Source: Deltaproteobacteria bacterium (GTDB lineage Bacteria; Desulfobacterota; Binatia; Binatales; Binataceae). From it: DNA of 64,000 nucleotides. Each line of letters begins with the position of its first letter. Within the stretch, counting starts at the first letter, position 1. A model generated the notes under the pieces. It was given only the letters and a program-made list of their open reading frames with translations. It ran no database searches and was not told the origin of the DNA. Both the position numbers and the translations under genes were made by a program. Below, piece by piece: positions 9,291-17,168 of this stretch. Location: NCBI GenBank assembly GCA_021780755.1, contig JAJXYF010000003.1, positions 1 through 64,000 on the forward strand, given 5' to 3'.

Positions 9291-9615
9291 GTGAGAATCT
9301 CCTTCTCGGGCAAGGGCTTGGTACCCCTGCCGTCGTGAACACTCATTGCTCTGTCGCCGCCACGATGGAAGCGATTCTCCGCGTTTTAGGTGAAGATCGT
9401 CGGCGCTTCCGCAGGCTGCCCTTGTGGGGCAAATCGTCCCGATGCCGCTTGCCTTACCGATGGACCTGCCAATTTCGCGCCCGGATAGAATTCGCCGGAT
9501 TCTCCGGATAAGCGCCGACGGAGACGTTCTCCGGGTCCATGCATGGTCGCAAATCGCACGCACACGCGCCTATTTTGCGTGATTCTCTGATGATTCCGTC
9601 ATGTGACGGACTGAA
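9291..9615. other. intergenic region between zinc-ribbon gene and tRNA-Ala
   Basis: About 325 bases with no supported gene. It holds the promoter of the leftward zinc-ribbon gene and, just downstream of the tRNA 3' end, a perfect 6-bp stem-loop CCGTCATGTGACGG (9596-9609) that could assist 3' processing or termination of the tRNA transcript; no T-tract follows it on the minus strand. Confidence 0.4.
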
Positions 9616-9691
9616 TGGTGGAGCAGAAGGGATTTGAACCCTCGACCCCTACGTTGCGAACGTAGTGCTCTCCCAGCTGAGCTACTGCCCC
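9616..9691 (-). tRNA. tRNA-Ala, anticodon CGC
   Basis: A 76-nt cloverleaf read on the minus strand. The acceptor stem GGGGCAG pairs with CTGCTCC and contains the G3:U70 pair that identifies alanine tRNAs. D-arm AGCTCAGCTGGGAGAGC; anticodon arm CTACG-TTCGCAA-CGTAG with CGC at positions 34-36, reading GCG codons; T-arm GGTTCAAATCC. Discriminator A73 and an encoded CCA end at 9616. It marks the boundary between the accessory island and core genes. Confidence 0.97.
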
Positions 9692-9707
9692 ACCGCCGGA
9701 AGTAATT

Positions 9708-10574
9708 TTATGACGAAAGGACCGTCTTCAGATAGGCGCGCAACCTATCAGCCAGTTCGGGCCGTTTCAAGCCGAAGCCAATCTGCGCGGTCAGGAAGCC
9801 CACCCGATCGCCCAGGTCATAGCGCTCGCCCTCGAACTCGTAACCGTAGAGTTTGCGCCGCGCCGAGAGCGCGAGCAACCCGTCGGTAAGCTGGATTTCA
9901 CCCCCCGCGCCCGGTTTGCCCGCGGCCAGCAGGGGGAAGATATCGGGCGTCAGCACGTAGCGCCCCATGATCGCGAGATCGCTCGGCGCCTGATCGAGGG
10001 GCGGCTTCTCAACCATCCCGATGAGCTGATGGAGCCGCGGGCGCACGGTCTTCACCGCGACGATGCCATACTTGGAGATTTCGCTCGGCGGTACGCGCAA
10101 AAGCGCCACGACCGGAGCGTCCTCGGTCTCCGCGATATCGAGCAACTGACGCAGGCAGGGCCGCGGTCCATCGAAAATATCATCGGGCAGAATTACGGCG
10201 AAGGGTTCGTCGCCGACCGCCTCGCGCGCTTGCAGCACCGCGTGCCCCAGGCCGAGCGGTTCGTGCTGATGCGCCGTGTTGAAGCGCGCGAGACGATTGG
10301 TATGGCGAACGATATCGAGCAGGTCGTGCTTGAGGCGCTGCTCAAGTAGCCGCTCGAGTTCGGGCGCTGATTGGAAATGCTGGAGCACGGTGGTGCGGCC
10401 GGGGCTCAGTACGAGGATGATCTCCTCGATGCCCGACGCCACCGCTTCCTCGACGACCACCTGGATCGCCGGCTTATCGACCACCGGCAGGATTTCTTTG
10501 GGAATCACCTTGGACGCGGGCAGCATCCGTGTTCCCATCCCGGCAGCCAGAATAACGGCCTTGCGAACCTTCAT
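9708..10574 (-). CDS. galU: UTP-glucose-1-phosphate uridylyltransferase
   Basis: 288 aa, the usual GalU length. Makes UDP-glucose from UTP and glucose-1-phosphate for envelope polysaccharides. The N-terminal nucleotidyltransferase signature LAAGMGTRMLPASK is at residues 9-22, followed by PKEILPVVDKPAIQ; later LPDDIF, GMVEKP and GGEIQLTDGL blocks are all present. It lies directly after the tRNA and leftward of the DksA-like gene, same strand, with 50 bp between them. Intact, and codon use matches the core genes. Confidence 0.93.
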   Translation of the reverse strand: MKVRKAVILAAGMGTRMLPASKVIPKEILPVVDKPAIQVVVEEAVASGIEEIILVLSPGRTTVLQHFQSAPELERLLEQRLKHDLLDIVRHTNRLARFNTAHQHEPLGLGHAVLQAREAVGDEPFAVILPDDIFDGPRPCLRQLLDIAETEDAPVVALLRVPPSEISKYGIVAVKTVRPRLHQLIGMVEKPPLDQAPSDLAIMGRYVLTPDIFPLLAAGKPGAGGEIQLTDGLLALSARRKLYGYEFEGERYDLGDRVGFLTAQIGFGLKRPELADRLRAYLKTVLSS

Positions 10575-10623
10575 TTAAAACCTGTCAAAATAATGATGAA
10601 TCCGGCGGGTGTTGCGGATTGCG

Positions 10624-10992
10624 CTAGCGCGCGGAGCCGACACGTTCACGCGCTTCCTGCGCCGATTTGCATGCGATGCACAGCGTAGTCACGGGTCGCG
10701 CCTTGAGCCGTTCAATCCCGATTTCGTCGTCGCATTCCTCGCAACTTCCGTAGATGCCGCTCTCGATGCGCGAAAAGGCTTCGTTGATCTTGGTCAGCAG
10801 CTTGCGTTCGCGATCGCGCATGCGGAGCAGCAACGCGCGGTCGGATTCAAGGGTTGCACGGTCGGTCGGGTCGGCATAAGCCTCTCCGGGCTTCTTGTTC
10901 ATGCTGCCGAGCGCGCGATCGGCTTCCTCGAGGATCTCGCGTTTGCGCCCTTCAAGGAGACGGCGAAAAAACTTCAGGTCCCTTTGCCTCAT
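10624..10992 (-). CDS. DksA/TraR-family C4 zinc-finger protein
   Basis: 122 aa from the ATG at 10992, chosen because MRQRDLKFFRRLLEGRK matches the usual DksA-like N-terminus; an in-frame ATG at 11022 would add 10 residues. A coiled-coil helix pair (about 5-75) with the DRA(T/S)...ERKLLTKINEAF pattern is followed by GIYGSCEECDDEIGIERLKARPVTTLCIACK, the four-cysteine zinc finger and TraR/DksA signature. Members bind the RNA polymerase secondary channel. Which paralogue this is (DksA proper or a short relative) cannot be told from sequence alone. Confidence 0.85.
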   Translation of the reverse strand: MRQRDLKFFRRLLEGRKREILEEADRALGSMNKKPGEAYADPTDRATLESDRALLLRMRDRERKLLTKINEAFSRIESGIYGSCEECDDEIGIERLKARPVTTLCIACKSAQEARERVGSAR

Positions 10993-11078
10993 ACGTCCGC
11001 GGAAACCGTGAAATAGAAGCATTGATCATAATTGTGGCGTACTCTTATGTAAAGCTCACGACAGTAAAGCGCACGACG

Positions 11079-12251
11079 ATGAAGACAGCATTTCTTGACG
11101 CGTTCTCGGGCCTCAGTGGCGACATGATGGTGGGTGCGTTGATCGACGCGGGCGCGGATGCGGCCGCACTCGAACGTGCGATGGCGGGCCTCGGACTGCG
11201 CGGCTATCGCATCGCGACCCGGCGCAAGGACGTTAGCGGAATCGCAGCGGTAAAGTTCGACGTTGAGGTCAGCGCGGCGCAACCCGAGCGCCATCTCGGC
11301 GAGATCCTTTCGATGATCGAGGGTGCCGGCTTACGCCCGCGCGCGGCGGCCAACGCGGTCGCGGTGTTTGAGGCGCTCGGCGAGGCCGAGGCCAAGGTCC
11401 ATCGCACGACACCCGATCACGTGCATTTCCACGAGGTCGGCGCGGTCGATTCGATAATCGATATTGTCGGCACGGCATGGGCGCTCGACCAGTTGGACGT
11501 CGGCACGCTGTTGGTCTCCGCGCTGCCGATGGGCGCGGGCTTCGCGCGGTCGCGCCACGGCATCATCCCGGTGCCCGCGCCGGCGACGGCCGAACTGCTC
11601 GCCGGGTTTCCGGTGCGCCTCGGTGACGGATCCGCCGAGATGGTCACTCCAACCGGCGCGGCGATCCTGAAGGCGCTCGCGCGTCCGGCGCCGCCGGTGA
11701 CGACCTATGCGATCGAACGTATCGGCTACGGCGCGGGCACCAAGGACTTTGCCGACCGACCGAACGTGTTGCGGGTCATCGTCGGGCGCGAGACCGCCAG
11801 TTTTGCGACCGACGACCTGGTGGAAATCTCCGCCAACATCGACGACTTGAATCCACAGATTTACGGACACTTGAGCGACCGTCTGTTCGCGGCCGGCGCG
11901 CGCGACGTGACGTTGACGCCGACGATCATGAAGAAGGGCCGTCCCGCGGTGACTCTCGCGGTGCTGGCGGAGGCGACGGCGCGCGATCAAATCGCGCAGA
12001 TCATCTTTGGTGAGACCTCGACCATCGGCGTCCGCTTCCACGCGGTCTCGCGCCTGAAGCTCGAACGCAAAACGATTGAGGTCGAAACGCGCTTCGGTAC
12101 GATTCGCGTCAAGCTCTCGGGCGCTGACGCGGCGCCCATTACCGTCGCTCCGGAATACGACGATTGCCAACGGGCCGCGCTCCAGCACAGCACGCCCCTC
12201 AAGCTCGTGATGGAGGAGGCGCTCGCCGCGGCGCGACGCCAACTCGGCTGA
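11079..12251 (+). CDS. larC: LarC-family nickel insertion protein (nickel-pincer cofactor)
   Basis: 390 aa, family length about 400. The N-terminus MKTAFLDAFSGLSGDMMVGALIDAG is the LarC signature; HFHEVGAVDSIIDIVG and TPTGAAILK follow, and the C-terminal half has ETNIDDLNP-type sequence (VEISANIDDLNPQIYGHL) and KKGRPAVTLAVLAE. LarC inserts Ni into the pincer nucleotide used by lactate racemase and related enzymes. larB, larE and larA are not in the window. The reading frame is open upstream to 10854, but homology starts at 11079. The unfused product here spans both halves without the frameshift known in some lactobacilli. Confidence 0.9.
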   Translation: MKTAFLDAFSGLSGDMMVGALIDAGADAAALERAMAGLGLRGYRIATRRKDVSGIAAVKFDVEVSAAQPERHLGEILSMIEGAGLRPRAAANAVAVFEALGEAEAKVHRTTPDHVHFHEVGAVDSIIDIVGTAWALDQLDVGTLLVSALPMGAGFARSRHGIIPVPAPATAELLAGFPVRLGDGSAEMVTPTGAAILKALARPAPPVTTYAIERIGYGAGTKDFADRPNVLRVIVGRETASFATDDLVEISANIDDLNPQIYGHLSDRLFAAGARDVTLTPTIMKKGRPAVTLAVLAEATARDQIAQIIFGETSTIGVRFHAVSRLKLERKTIEVETRFGTIRVKLSGADAAPITVAPEYDDCQRAALQHSTPLKLVMEEALAAARRQLG

Positions 12252-12252
12252 G

Positions 12253-12900
12253 ATGGCACGGGTCCGCGTCAACGAGATCTTCCACAGCATCCAGGGCGAA
12301 TCGACCTGGGCCGGAAGCCCTTGTGTGTTCGTGCGGCTCACCGGATGCAACCTGCGCTGCACCTGGTGCGATACCGCGTATGCCTTCTACGAAGGGCATC
12401 AGATGGACGTCGGGGAAGTCGTCGCCAAGGTCGCGAGCTTCGGCTGCGGCCTGGTCGAAATCACCGGCGGCGAGCCGCTCCTGCAGCCCGGTGTGCATCC
12501 GCTGATCGACACCCTGCTCGCGCGCGGCCATGCCGTAATGATCGAAACGTCGGGCGAGCGCGATATCAGCGGGATCGATCCGCGCGTAGTCAGGATCGTT
12601 GACCTCAAATGTCCTGGCAGCGGCGAGTCCGAGCGTAATCGCTGGAGCAATCTCGAACATCTGACGCGGCGCGACGAGTTGAAGTTCGTCGTTATCGATC
12701 GGCGCGACTACGAATGGGCGCGGGCGGTGATTCGCAGGCATTGCTTGAGCGAGCGGGTCAACGCGGTGTTGCTGAGTCCGGTCTTCGGCAAACTGGAACC
12801 GTCGGATCTGGCGGCGTGGATCCTTGACGATCGGTTGGCGGTGCGGATGCAGCTACAGATGCACAAGCACATCTGGTCGCCGACCGCCCGCGGCGTCTAA
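12253..12900 (+). CDS. queE: 7-carboxy-7-deazaguanine synthase (radical SAM)
   Basis: 215 aa. The radical-SAM cluster motif is C-N-L-R-C-T-W-C (Cys32, Cys36, Cys39), the CxxxCxxC form of QueE, preceded by EIFHSIQGEST and followed by GGEPLLQPGV. QueE converts 6-carboxytetrahydropterin to CDG in queuosine or 7-deazaguanine synthesis. Its start is one base after the larC stop, so the two are probably co-transcribed. No queC or queD in the window. Confidence 0.92.
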   Translation: MARVRVNEIFHSIQGESTWAGSPCVFVRLTGCNLRCTWCDTAYAFYEGHQMDVGEVVAKVASFGCGLVEITGGEPLLQPGVHPLIDTLLARGHAVMIETSGERDISGIDPRVVRIVDLKCPGSGESERNRWSNLEHLTRRDELKFVVIDRRDYEWARAVIRRHCLSERVNAVLLSPVFGKLEPSDLAAWILDDRLAVRMQLQMHKHIWSPTARGV

Positions 12901-12961
12901 CAACCGGCCGCGTGGTGTCCGTCCTTGATCGCGGCGCGGTTTCGACTAGGCTGCTTGTGCA

Positions 12962-13282
12962 ATGGCCGCTCCATTACTAAGTGACGTCCTGCCCGATCTG
13001 CTCGAAGAGATCGTCCATTTGCTGAAGGGGACCGGCGCGGAGCCGCTCGAAGAGCAGTTGCGTGCCGCGCGAGTCGAGTCGATATGTGATTGCGGCGACG
13101 ATAATTGCGCGAGCTTCGCGACCGCATCCGAGGTAAAAGTTGCCAACGTCGTCGAGCTTCAAGCGATCGAGGGTCATCTCATAATCGACCTCAACGCGGC
13201 CGATCAGGTCTGCTTCATCGAGGTGCTCGGCCGCCCCGACGTGCGCTACCTGATCGAGGAGTACTACGACTCGCTGAAGTAG
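12962..13282 (+). CDS. conserved hypothetical small protein
   Basis: 106 aa, acidic, with an amphipathic N-terminal helix (LLSDVLPDLLEEIVHLL) followed by a C-D-C-GDDN-C region (residues 42-49) with three cysteines, and a beta-rich end (HLIIDLNAADQVCFIEVLGRPDVRYLIEEYY). It lies 61 bp after queE on the same strand. The C-terminal part resembles DUF2283-like folds only loosely. Function unknown. Confidence 0.55.
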   Translation: MAAPLLSDVLPDLLEEIVHLLKGTGAEPLEEQLRAARVESICDCGDDNCASFATASEVKVANVVELQAIEGHLIIDLNAADQVCFIEVLGRPDVRYLIEEYYDSLK

Positions 13283-13443
13283 CCGCGCAAGGCTTCCTGA
13301 CGAATCGGCAACCACCGGCGGCCCTGACGCGTCGGTTCGCTTTGCATAGGCGTCCCGTTTCGAGCAAGATTGCGGGGCTACCGCGACCCGGCATCCCGCG
13401 AGACCCGGTCGCGTCAGTCGCAGCCGTCCGGACGTAAACGGAA

Positions 13444-13929
13444 ATGGGCTCCGTAATTCAATTAGGCCGACGTCGGCCCGCCACCCCGATTCCGCATTTA
13501 CCCGCGGCGCCGCGAAATCACGAAGACGAGTCGTGGAAGTCGCTGGTCGTGCTCGTGGTGGTGTTTACGACGACCGCAATCGCGATGTCGATTTCGGTCG
13601 TCGTGGCGGGCTCTAATTCGTGGGCGGAGGCGGTTCCACTGATCGTTTTCGTCGTCGTCTTCGCATTGACGAAAGTCTTTCTCGCGAACGCGCTCTTCTA
13701 CGTCATGATCCGATCGGACGCCCACTCCGAAGCGGTGGCGGCGGAGGCCCTCAAGGCCAAGACCGCCGCTGGCTTGGTGATCCGCCGCCCACGAATGCCG
13801 CCCGGTCTGAGTCGGTTGAAGGTGGCCGGAGCGCGGCCGCGCAAGGCGACATCGTCAAGCAGCGTTCGCCTCGCGATTTTGCCGCGGCGCAAGCCTACTG
13901 GCCCTCCGCCGGGTCGCACCGAACGCTGA
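13444..13929 (+). CDS. hypothetical inner-membrane protein
   Basis: 161 aa with two predicted membrane segments (about 33-56, LVVLVVVFTTTAIAMSISVVV, and 63-88, AVPLIVFVVVFALTKVFLANAL) and a basic, Pro/Ser-rich C-terminal tail (about 110-161) likely in the cytoplasm by the positive-inside rule. No domain recognised. GC and codon pattern resemble the neighbours, supporting coding status over the antisense frame at 13498. Confidence 0.5.
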   Translation: MGSVIQLGRRRPATPIPHLPAAPRNHEDESWKSLVVLVVVFTTTAIAMSISVVVAGSNSWAEAVPLIVFVVVFALTKVFLANALFYVMIRSDAHSEAVAAEALKAKTAAGLVIRRPRMPPGLSRLKVAGARPRKATSSSSVRLAILPRRKPTGPPPGRTER

Positions 13930-14020
13930 GATTGGCGGCGTCCGATTCACGCGCGGGCGCGCCGGCCGATATCAGTACCGGCGTTCGCCCGCGCTGATCG
14001 GATTATCACTAAGGGCGCCT

Positions 14021-14413
14021 TTAGCCGCAGAGCACCGCGTTCGCGTGAATCGTATCGAGGTATTCCTTGACCGATTGAATCTTCCCGTCGCGCACGATGA
14101 ACAGGAAATGATAGGTGTTCTGATAAGTCTTCCCGTTTTTCATCTTCGCGTATGATTCGGCCTCGACCGCCACGCGATCGCCCTCGGCGGTTATTCCCTT
14201 CGGCGTCACGCGCAGACCGCCATCAATCTTCGAACCGAGTTCCCCGACCAGTGCGCCGAACTCCGCCTTGGTCTTCGTTCCCGAGAGCGGAAAATTCCCT
14301 TGCACCCACCAGGTCGCGTTGTCCGCCAGCGTGCCCATCACGGCATCGCCCTTGCCGGCGCTGAGGTTTTCAAAAAAGCCCAGAATAACTCGCTTGTTGT
14401 CTTCAATACTCAT
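14021..14413 (-). CDS. SnoaL-like / NTF2-fold protein
   Basis: 130 aa from the ATG at 14413 (GAGGA upstream; an ATG at 14446 is less likely). Cone-shaped NTF2/SnoaL pattern: MSIEDNKRVILGFFENLSAGKGDAVMGTLADNATWWVQG, the GTKTKAEFGAL helix, then strands ending VRDGKIQSVKEYLDT. Such proteins are small ketosteroid-isomerase-fold enzymes or binding proteins; the substrate cannot be predicted. It stands alone downstream of pcaG. Confidence 0.75.
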   Translation of the reverse strand: MSIEDNKRVILGFFENLSAGKGDAVMGTLADNATWWVQGNFPLSGTKTKAEFGALVGELGSKIDGGLRVTPKGITAEGDRVAVEAESYAKMKNGKTYQNTYHFLFIVRDGKIQSVKEYLDTIHANAVLCG

Positions 14414-14460
14414 CTGTCGATCCTCGCATAATTTGGAGTCGCTCACCGTTGAGACGTTAC

Positions 14461-14482
14461 TGCGGATCGGCCGGCATCCGCA
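14461..14482. terminator. inverted repeat after pcaG
   Basis: TGCGGAT (14461-14467) and ATCCGCA (14476-14482) form a perfect 7-bp stem with a GC-rich 8-nt loop in the 108-bp gap between pcaG and the SnoaL-like gene. No T-tract follows on the minus strand, so intrinsic termination would be weak; an operator role is equally possible. Confidence 0.35.
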
Positions 14483-14521
14483 AACCGCCGGGTACCCTAT
14501 CTGACCTCTGCGATAACCGGG

Positions 14522-15085
14522 TTAAATATCGAAGAAAACCGTCTCGTCATCGCCCTGCAAAACGATATCGAAGTGCAGTGTACCACCCGCTCCGGCGCTT
14601 GCGATGAGGGTGCCTCGCCGCGCCGGCGGGACCGAGTTCAACACCGGATCGGTGGCGTTCAATAGCTCGTCGGGAAAGTAGATTCGCGTCGCCAATCGCT
14701 GGAGCAGACCGCGCGCGAAGATCGCGACGTTGATGTGCGGTGCCTGCAGCGTCGCCCTGCGGTCCGGAACCGGACCGGGCCTGATCGTTTGAAAGCGATA
14801 CCGTCCGGCGGCGTCCGTCGCGGTGCGTCCGAAACCATGGAAGTGCGCGTCGAGAAGCTTTTCCTGGGTATCCTCAGGATGGTCGTAGCGGCCCTCCGCA
14901 TTGGCCTGCCAGATTTCGATCATCGCATCGGTAACCGCCGCGCGGTCGCCGTCCAGGACGCGCCCCTCGATTATAAGGTGCTCGCCGCGGGTTGCCGGCC
15001 GCGCCATCATTTCGAGTCCCGGCCGGATCAGCGCGGGCCCAAAGAAAGGTCCGATAGTTTGGGACGGTGTTTGTCCACTAGCCAT
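14522..15085 (-). CDS. pcaG: protocatechuate 3,4-dioxygenase alpha subunit
   Basis: 187 aa intradiol dioxygenase-fold subunit. Starts with QTPSQTIGPFFGPAL, then GRVLDGDRAAVTDAMIEIWQANAEGRYDHP and GFGRTATDAAGRYRFQTIRPGPVP. It lacks the full set of iron ligands, as expected for the alpha chain; HINVAIFARGLLQRLATRIYFPDE is the usual alpha C-terminal block. It pairs with PcaH to open protocatechuate to beta-carboxymuconate. The ATG follows the pcaH TGA directly, so translation is coupled. Confidence 0.93.
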   Translation of the reverse strand: MASGQTPSQTIGPFFGPALIRPGLEMMARPATRGEHLIIEGRVLDGDRAAVTDAMIEIWQANAEGRYDHPEDTQEKLLDAHFHGFGRTATDAAGRYRFQTIRPGPVPDRRATLQAPHINVAIFARGLLQRLATRIYFPDELLNATDPVLNSVPPARRGTLIASAGAGGTLHFDIVLQGDDETVFFDI

Positions 15086-15790
15086 TCAGATCCCGGCCGG
15101 AGTCGCGTCGCGCCCGCGCAGTACTATATCGAATCGATATCCCAACGCGCGTTCCGGCACCGTCACGTCTATAGCGAACGCCGCGATCAACCGCGCCCGC
15201 GCCTTGGCGTCAGGTACGCTGTTGAAAATCGGATCGAGCGCGAGCAGTGGGTCGCCCGGGAAATACATCTGAGTAATCAGCCGTGTCGCGAAACCCGGAC
15301 CGAACAGGCTGAAGTGTATATGCTGAGGGCGCCACGCGTTGTAGTGATTGCGCCACGGATAGGCCCCCGGTTTCACCGTCATCAGCCGATAGGTGCCGTC
15401 CGCACCGGTCAGCACTCGCCCAATGCCTGAAAAATGCGGGTCCAGCGGCGCATCGTGGCGGTCGGTCGGATGGTCATAGCGGCCGGCCGCATTGGCCTGC
15501 CAGATTTCGACCAGCGTGTGCGGAACGGCGCGACCATCCTCATCGAGCACCCGGCCGGCCACCACGATACGTTCGCCGAGCGCCTCGCCACCATTGCGGT
15601 GAGTAAGGTCAGCCTCGGCGGTGCGCGTCTCTTCCCACCCGGCCCCCGGCCCGGTGATTTCCGACAGGGTATGCGCGAGCCGAATCGGCTCATGCAAAGG
15701 CGCTCGCTTATGACTACTGGCGTAGGCCGGATGAGTATTCGGCGGATGCGCGCCAGGCGCTTCGCGCCGATAGCCGGTCAGCGAGTTCAT
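15086..15790 (-). CDS. pcaH: protocatechuate 3,4-dioxygenase beta subunit
   Basis: 234 aa. An N-terminal segment is followed by the intradiol dioxygenase core GRVLDEDGRAVPHTLVEIWQANAAGRYDHPTD (first Tyr ligand region) and YPWRNHYNAWRPQHIHFSLFG, which supplies the second Tyr and the two His ligands of the non-haem Fe(III). GAGAGGG lies about 9 bases before the ATG. No pcaB, pcaC, pcaD or pcaQ regulator flanks the pair; the rest of the beta-ketoadipate pathway must be elsewhere. Confidence 0.93.
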   Translation of the reverse strand: MNSLTGYRREAPGAHPPNTHPAYASSHKRAPLHEPIRLAHTLSEITGPGAGWEETRTAEADLTHRNGGEALGERIVVAGRVLDEDGRAVPHTLVEIWQANAAGRYDHPTDRHDAPLDPHFSGIGRVLTGADGTYRLMTVKPGAYPWRNHYNAWRPQHIHFSLFGPGFATRLITQMYFPGDPLLALDPIFNSVPDAKARARLIAAFAIDVTVPERALGYRFDIVLRGRDATPAGI

Positions 15791-15879
15791 CGATACAAGC
15801 CCTCTCGAACCTCACGCTAATCGATCCGTCGGTCGAGTAAAAGAACGTCACGGCGGGCCAAGGCGAAGCGGTGCGCGTT

Positions 15880-17052
15880 TCACTCCTCGGCACCGAAGCT
15901 GCCCGCTCCCACCCCCGCACCAGGGGCGCGCAAGGCCTCCGCGGCCGCCCGCGAGTAACGCGAATCCCGCGCCGCCGCCCGATCGCGCATTTGCGTCTCA
16001 CTCGCGAGTACGCTGTCGATCGACGCCGCGTCCACCCACAAGGCGCTCGCAGCGACGATCCGCGCGTCGTCGTTGCGGTTGGAGGTGTCGGTTCCAAGTA
16101 ACAGACGCATTATTTGATGTCCCGGGGCCGCTTTGAAGTGGATCACCTGCAAGTAGAATTCGTCGCGCGGCGCCATCTCGTTGTACGCGGCGAAATCATA
16201 GTACGGCGCGATGGTCGCGATCGCGCGCTTGAATTTCTCGAGGTCTGCCCAATGGCCGCCCTGGCGTATCAACTCCAGTTCATACTCGCTCATCGGCGGA
16301 ACGAACAGCAGCAGTTCGACCTTGCGTGCGCGAATTCGCGCTACGGTATCGCGAAAAATCCGCAGTTGCGACTGCGAAAACTCATAGCGCTGGTATAGGT
16401 ACATGATTTGGCGCAGTTGAATCGCGATCTGCGCCGGCGTTCCAACGTCCAGGCCGTCCAGGCGATCGGTTACATATTGATCGCAAATCAAACCCATCGG
16501 CCACGGCACCTCCGCCTTCATGGTCGTCGTCAACCGGGCGCGACCGCGCAGCGAGCGTTTGAAAAGATCGAAGCCGTCGCCGAGCGCGTTGAGGCTGAGC
16601 AGCGTGTCTTCCAGCCGCGCAATTGGACGGTCCGCGATCCGTGCGTCGAAATTCGGGTCCTGAAAGTTCCACTTCGCGCTGAAGGCAAAAAAATCGACGC
16701 CCCAGATAATTCGCTTGAGCCGCGGATTCATTAGCGCAACGTCCACGATTCGGGAAATTTGGGCGAGCGTTGCGCCCTTGATCGCCGCGTTCATCACGCC
16801 GTCGCGCTCGCCTTGCTCGATCCGCATGCCCATCAGCACACGCGAACTTCCCAGCAGCACCGTTTCCGGCTGGGCCACGCGGAGCAGGTACGGCGTAGCG
16901 AGCCGTTCCTGCTTGATCTTGCGGAAGATCGGATCGATCAGCGTACTGCGTGTCGCGCCATAAGGATTAAGTAGCCAGGTGAGCGCGATTCCGCACACGA
17001 TCAGCACCGCGGTCAGCGCGAACATCAGTCGGATTCGCCGCGGTGGATTCAC
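15880..17052 (-). CDS. membrane-anchored SGNH-like protein, copy 2 (AlgX/AlgJ-like)
   Basis: 390 aa with an N-terminal signal anchor (about 8-28) and a periplasmic SGNH-hydrolase-like domain: nucleophile-type motif GSSRV at 68-72, WGVDFFAF near 117, FVPPMSEYELELIRQGG at about 250, and the histidine block LQVIHFKAAPG with His305. The residue three before this His is Gln302 where copy 1 has Asp, so the usual Asp-x-x-His pair is broken. Paralogue of the gene at 17169-18338 and last in the leftward cassette after the MBOAT gene. Expected to transfer acetyl groups to an exported glycan, or only to bind it if the catalytic Asp is really lost. Confidence 0.7.
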   Translation of the reverse strand: MNPPRRIRLMFALTAVLIVCGIALTWLLNPYGATRSTLIDPIFRKIKQERLATPYLLRVAQPETVLLGSSRVLMGMRIEQGERDGVMNAAIKGATLAQISRIVDVALMNPRLKRIIWGVDFFAFSAKWNFQDPNFDARIADRPIARLEDTLLSLNALGDGFDLFKRSLRGRARLTTTMKAEVPWPMGLICDQYVTDRLDGLDVGTPAQIAIQLRQIMYLYQRYEFSQSQLRIFRDTVARIRARKVELLLFVPPMSEYELELIRQGGHWADLEKFKRAIATIAPYYDFAAYNEMAPRDEFYLQVIHFKAAPGHQIMRLLLGTDTSNRNDDARIVAASALWVDAASIDSVLASETQMRDRAAARDSRYSRAAAEALRAPGAGVGAGSFGAEE

Positions 17053-17168
17053 TTTGCGGGATGCCTGAGACCACGGCTCAGCGCGCGCGAGACCTCAAAC
17101 CCCAGGCCTGAAAACGCGCCTGCCTCGCGGTGCCAGGCAAGATCTGTCGCGCGCCGCGAGTGCATGCT

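Noticed and set aside
9616..9691. tRNA-Ala as attachment site of the serine recombinase element
   Set aside because: No second copy of the tRNA 3' end was found in the window, and large serine recombinases rarely use tRNA genes.
10854..11078. Upstream extension of the larC reading frame (75 codons)
   Set aside because: It is antisense to the DksA-like gene and has no similarity to the family; the LarC N-terminal signature begins at 11079.
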